Below, one piece after another: positions 5,264-5,660 of a DNA stretch of 5,660 nucleotides. Source of the stretch: Chloroflexota bacterium (GTDB lineage Bacteria > Chloroflexota > Anaerolineae > Anaerolineales > Villigracilaceae); NCBI GenBank assembly GCA_021796315.1, contig JAJYOH010000414.1, forward strand, positions 1 to 5,660. The letters run 5' to 3'. Under the pieces are notes generated by a model, which was given only the letters and a program-made list of their open reading frames with translations, searched no databases and was not told where the DNA came from. The translations under genes and the position numbers were made by a program. Each line of letters opens with the position of its first letter. The first letter of the stretch is position 1.

Positions 5264-5464
5264 ATGGATATTGGCGCACCCGAACTAATCATTGTGTTGA
5301 TAATTGTTGTCCTGCTTTTTGGTCCCGGACGTATCGGCCAGGTCGCCGGGGAAATTGGCAAGGGCATTCGCAATTTCCGCGAAGGCTTGTCTGGCACGGA
5401 TGATAAGGATGATAAAAAAGAAACTGCGCAGGAGCCGCCCAGCCAGGAACCACCCAAGTCATAA
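5264..5464 (+). CDS. tatA: Sec-independent protein translocase TatA/TatE-like subunit
   Basis: The 66-residue protein has the TatA layout: a very short N-terminal segment with a polar E7 (MDIGAPEL), one hydrophobic helix at about 8-19 (IIVLIIVVLLF), a hinge FGPGRI (19-24), an amphipathic helix at about 25-42 (QVAGEIGKGIRNFREGL), then an acidic/basic patch (TDDKDDKK) and a Pro/Glu-rich tail. TatA oligomerises with TatBC to let folded proteins cross the membrane. TatB is longer and usually differs at the hinge, so TatA/E is preferred. I chose the ATG at 5264 because AAGGAG (5253-5258) lies just 5 bases upstream and the family starts there. An in-frame ATG at 5228 would add 12 polar residues and lacks a ribosome-binding site. 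No tatB or tatC is in the window. Confidence 0.9.
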   Translation: MDIGAPELIIVLIIVVLLFGPGRIGQVAGEIGKGIRNFREGLSGTDDKDDKKETAQEPPSQEPPKS

Positions 5465-5660
5465 CATAAGCAGAAATAACGCACAGGGATTCTCTTTTAT
5501 CAGGGAGTCTTTGTTATTTAAAGAGTGACTCTACTGCAAAAAGGTCGGTGCGCCATTTTCATCAGATGAAAGTGGGAGAAAGTTGGCAAAAAAAGCATCG
5601 AATAGCTGCGATTTTTTCATGGAAACGTCAAAATGCCTATCGAAGTGGAAAAGAATAATC
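5465..5660. other. Right-hand end with no convincing gene
   Basis: This 196-base AT-rich stretch follows tatA. It has a minus-strand open frame from the right edge to a TAG at 5531-5533 (42 codons, ending DENGAPTFLQ), which could be the C-terminus of a gene convergent with tatA. It also has a 30-codon plus-strand frame (5566-5658) without a ribosome-binding site. Neither can be supported. GGAGTC and GACTCT (5504-5509, 5527-5532) could form a weak hairpin between the convergent units. Confidence 0.3.

Noticed and set aside
4874..5484. Long minus-strand frames across the transporter and tatA genes
   Set aside because: They are antisense to well-recognised genes, rich in Arg, Ser and Cys, and have no family resemblance.
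5504..5532. Hairpin GGAGTC/GACTCT as terminator between tatA and the right edge
   Set aside because: Six pairs including one G-T, a 17-base loop and no T-run; too weak to call.
5566..5658. Plus-strand 30-codon frame starting MKVGESW
   Set aside because: No ribosome-binding site and no recognisable sequence; an open frame of this length is expected by chance.
5531..5659. Minus-strand 42-codon open end as the C-terminus of a convergent gene
   Set aside because: It is too short and has no recognisable family; mentioned in the end-region entry only.

Overview
The window looks like a chromosomal segment of a Chloroflexota (Anaerolineae-like) bacterium. This is an inference from the gene set and the style of the proteins (a short SSB next to a DUF3467 protein, a bacterial translin-family protein, a short TatA and a VIT-type metal transporter). 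No rRNA or other marker is present to confirm it.

Left part (1 to about 1550, minus strand): a damaged restriction-modification gene. A PD-(D/E)XK nuclease domain of the HsdR N-terminal type (1035-1547) is separated by one reading-frame slip, exactly at a nine-base G tract (1112-1120), from an HsdM-like N6-adenine methyltransferase domain (172-990). Closing the slip gives one nuclease-methyltransferase chain of the type IIG / HsdR_N-HsdM kind. The methyltransferase then stops before its catalytic NPP(F/Y) motif, because the start of an IS5-like transposase (from 162 leftward) follows at once. The region is AT-rich (about 38% GC in a 60-base sample at 601-660, against about 67% at 2821-2880), which fits an acquired defence island under decay.

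Middle part (1662 to 4278, minus strand): a tightly packed five-gene run, read from right to left: ssb, a DUF3467 protein, a translin-family protein, a two-helix membrane protein with a possible bacterial PH-like domain, and a DNPH1-like deoxynucleotide N-hydrolase. The last four are spaced by 21 bp, 2 bp and a 4-base ATGA overlap. A nested inverted repeat of REP/MITE type lies between ssb and the DUF3467 gene. The run groups single-stranded nucleic-acid binding, possible RNA cleavage and nucleotide-pool cleaning, and it is the most interesting unit in the window.

Right part (4279 to 5660, mostly plus strand): a 133-bp divergent promoter region in which a single palindromic TTGCAA appears to serve as the -35 element of both ssb (minus) and a VIT1/CCC1-family Fe/Mn transporter (plus). 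A 159-bp spacer follows, then a small tatA-like gene. The last roughly 195 bases hold no convincing gene, only a 42-codon open end on the minus strand that could be the C-terminus of a neighbour. I found no CRISPR array, tRNA or rRNA.
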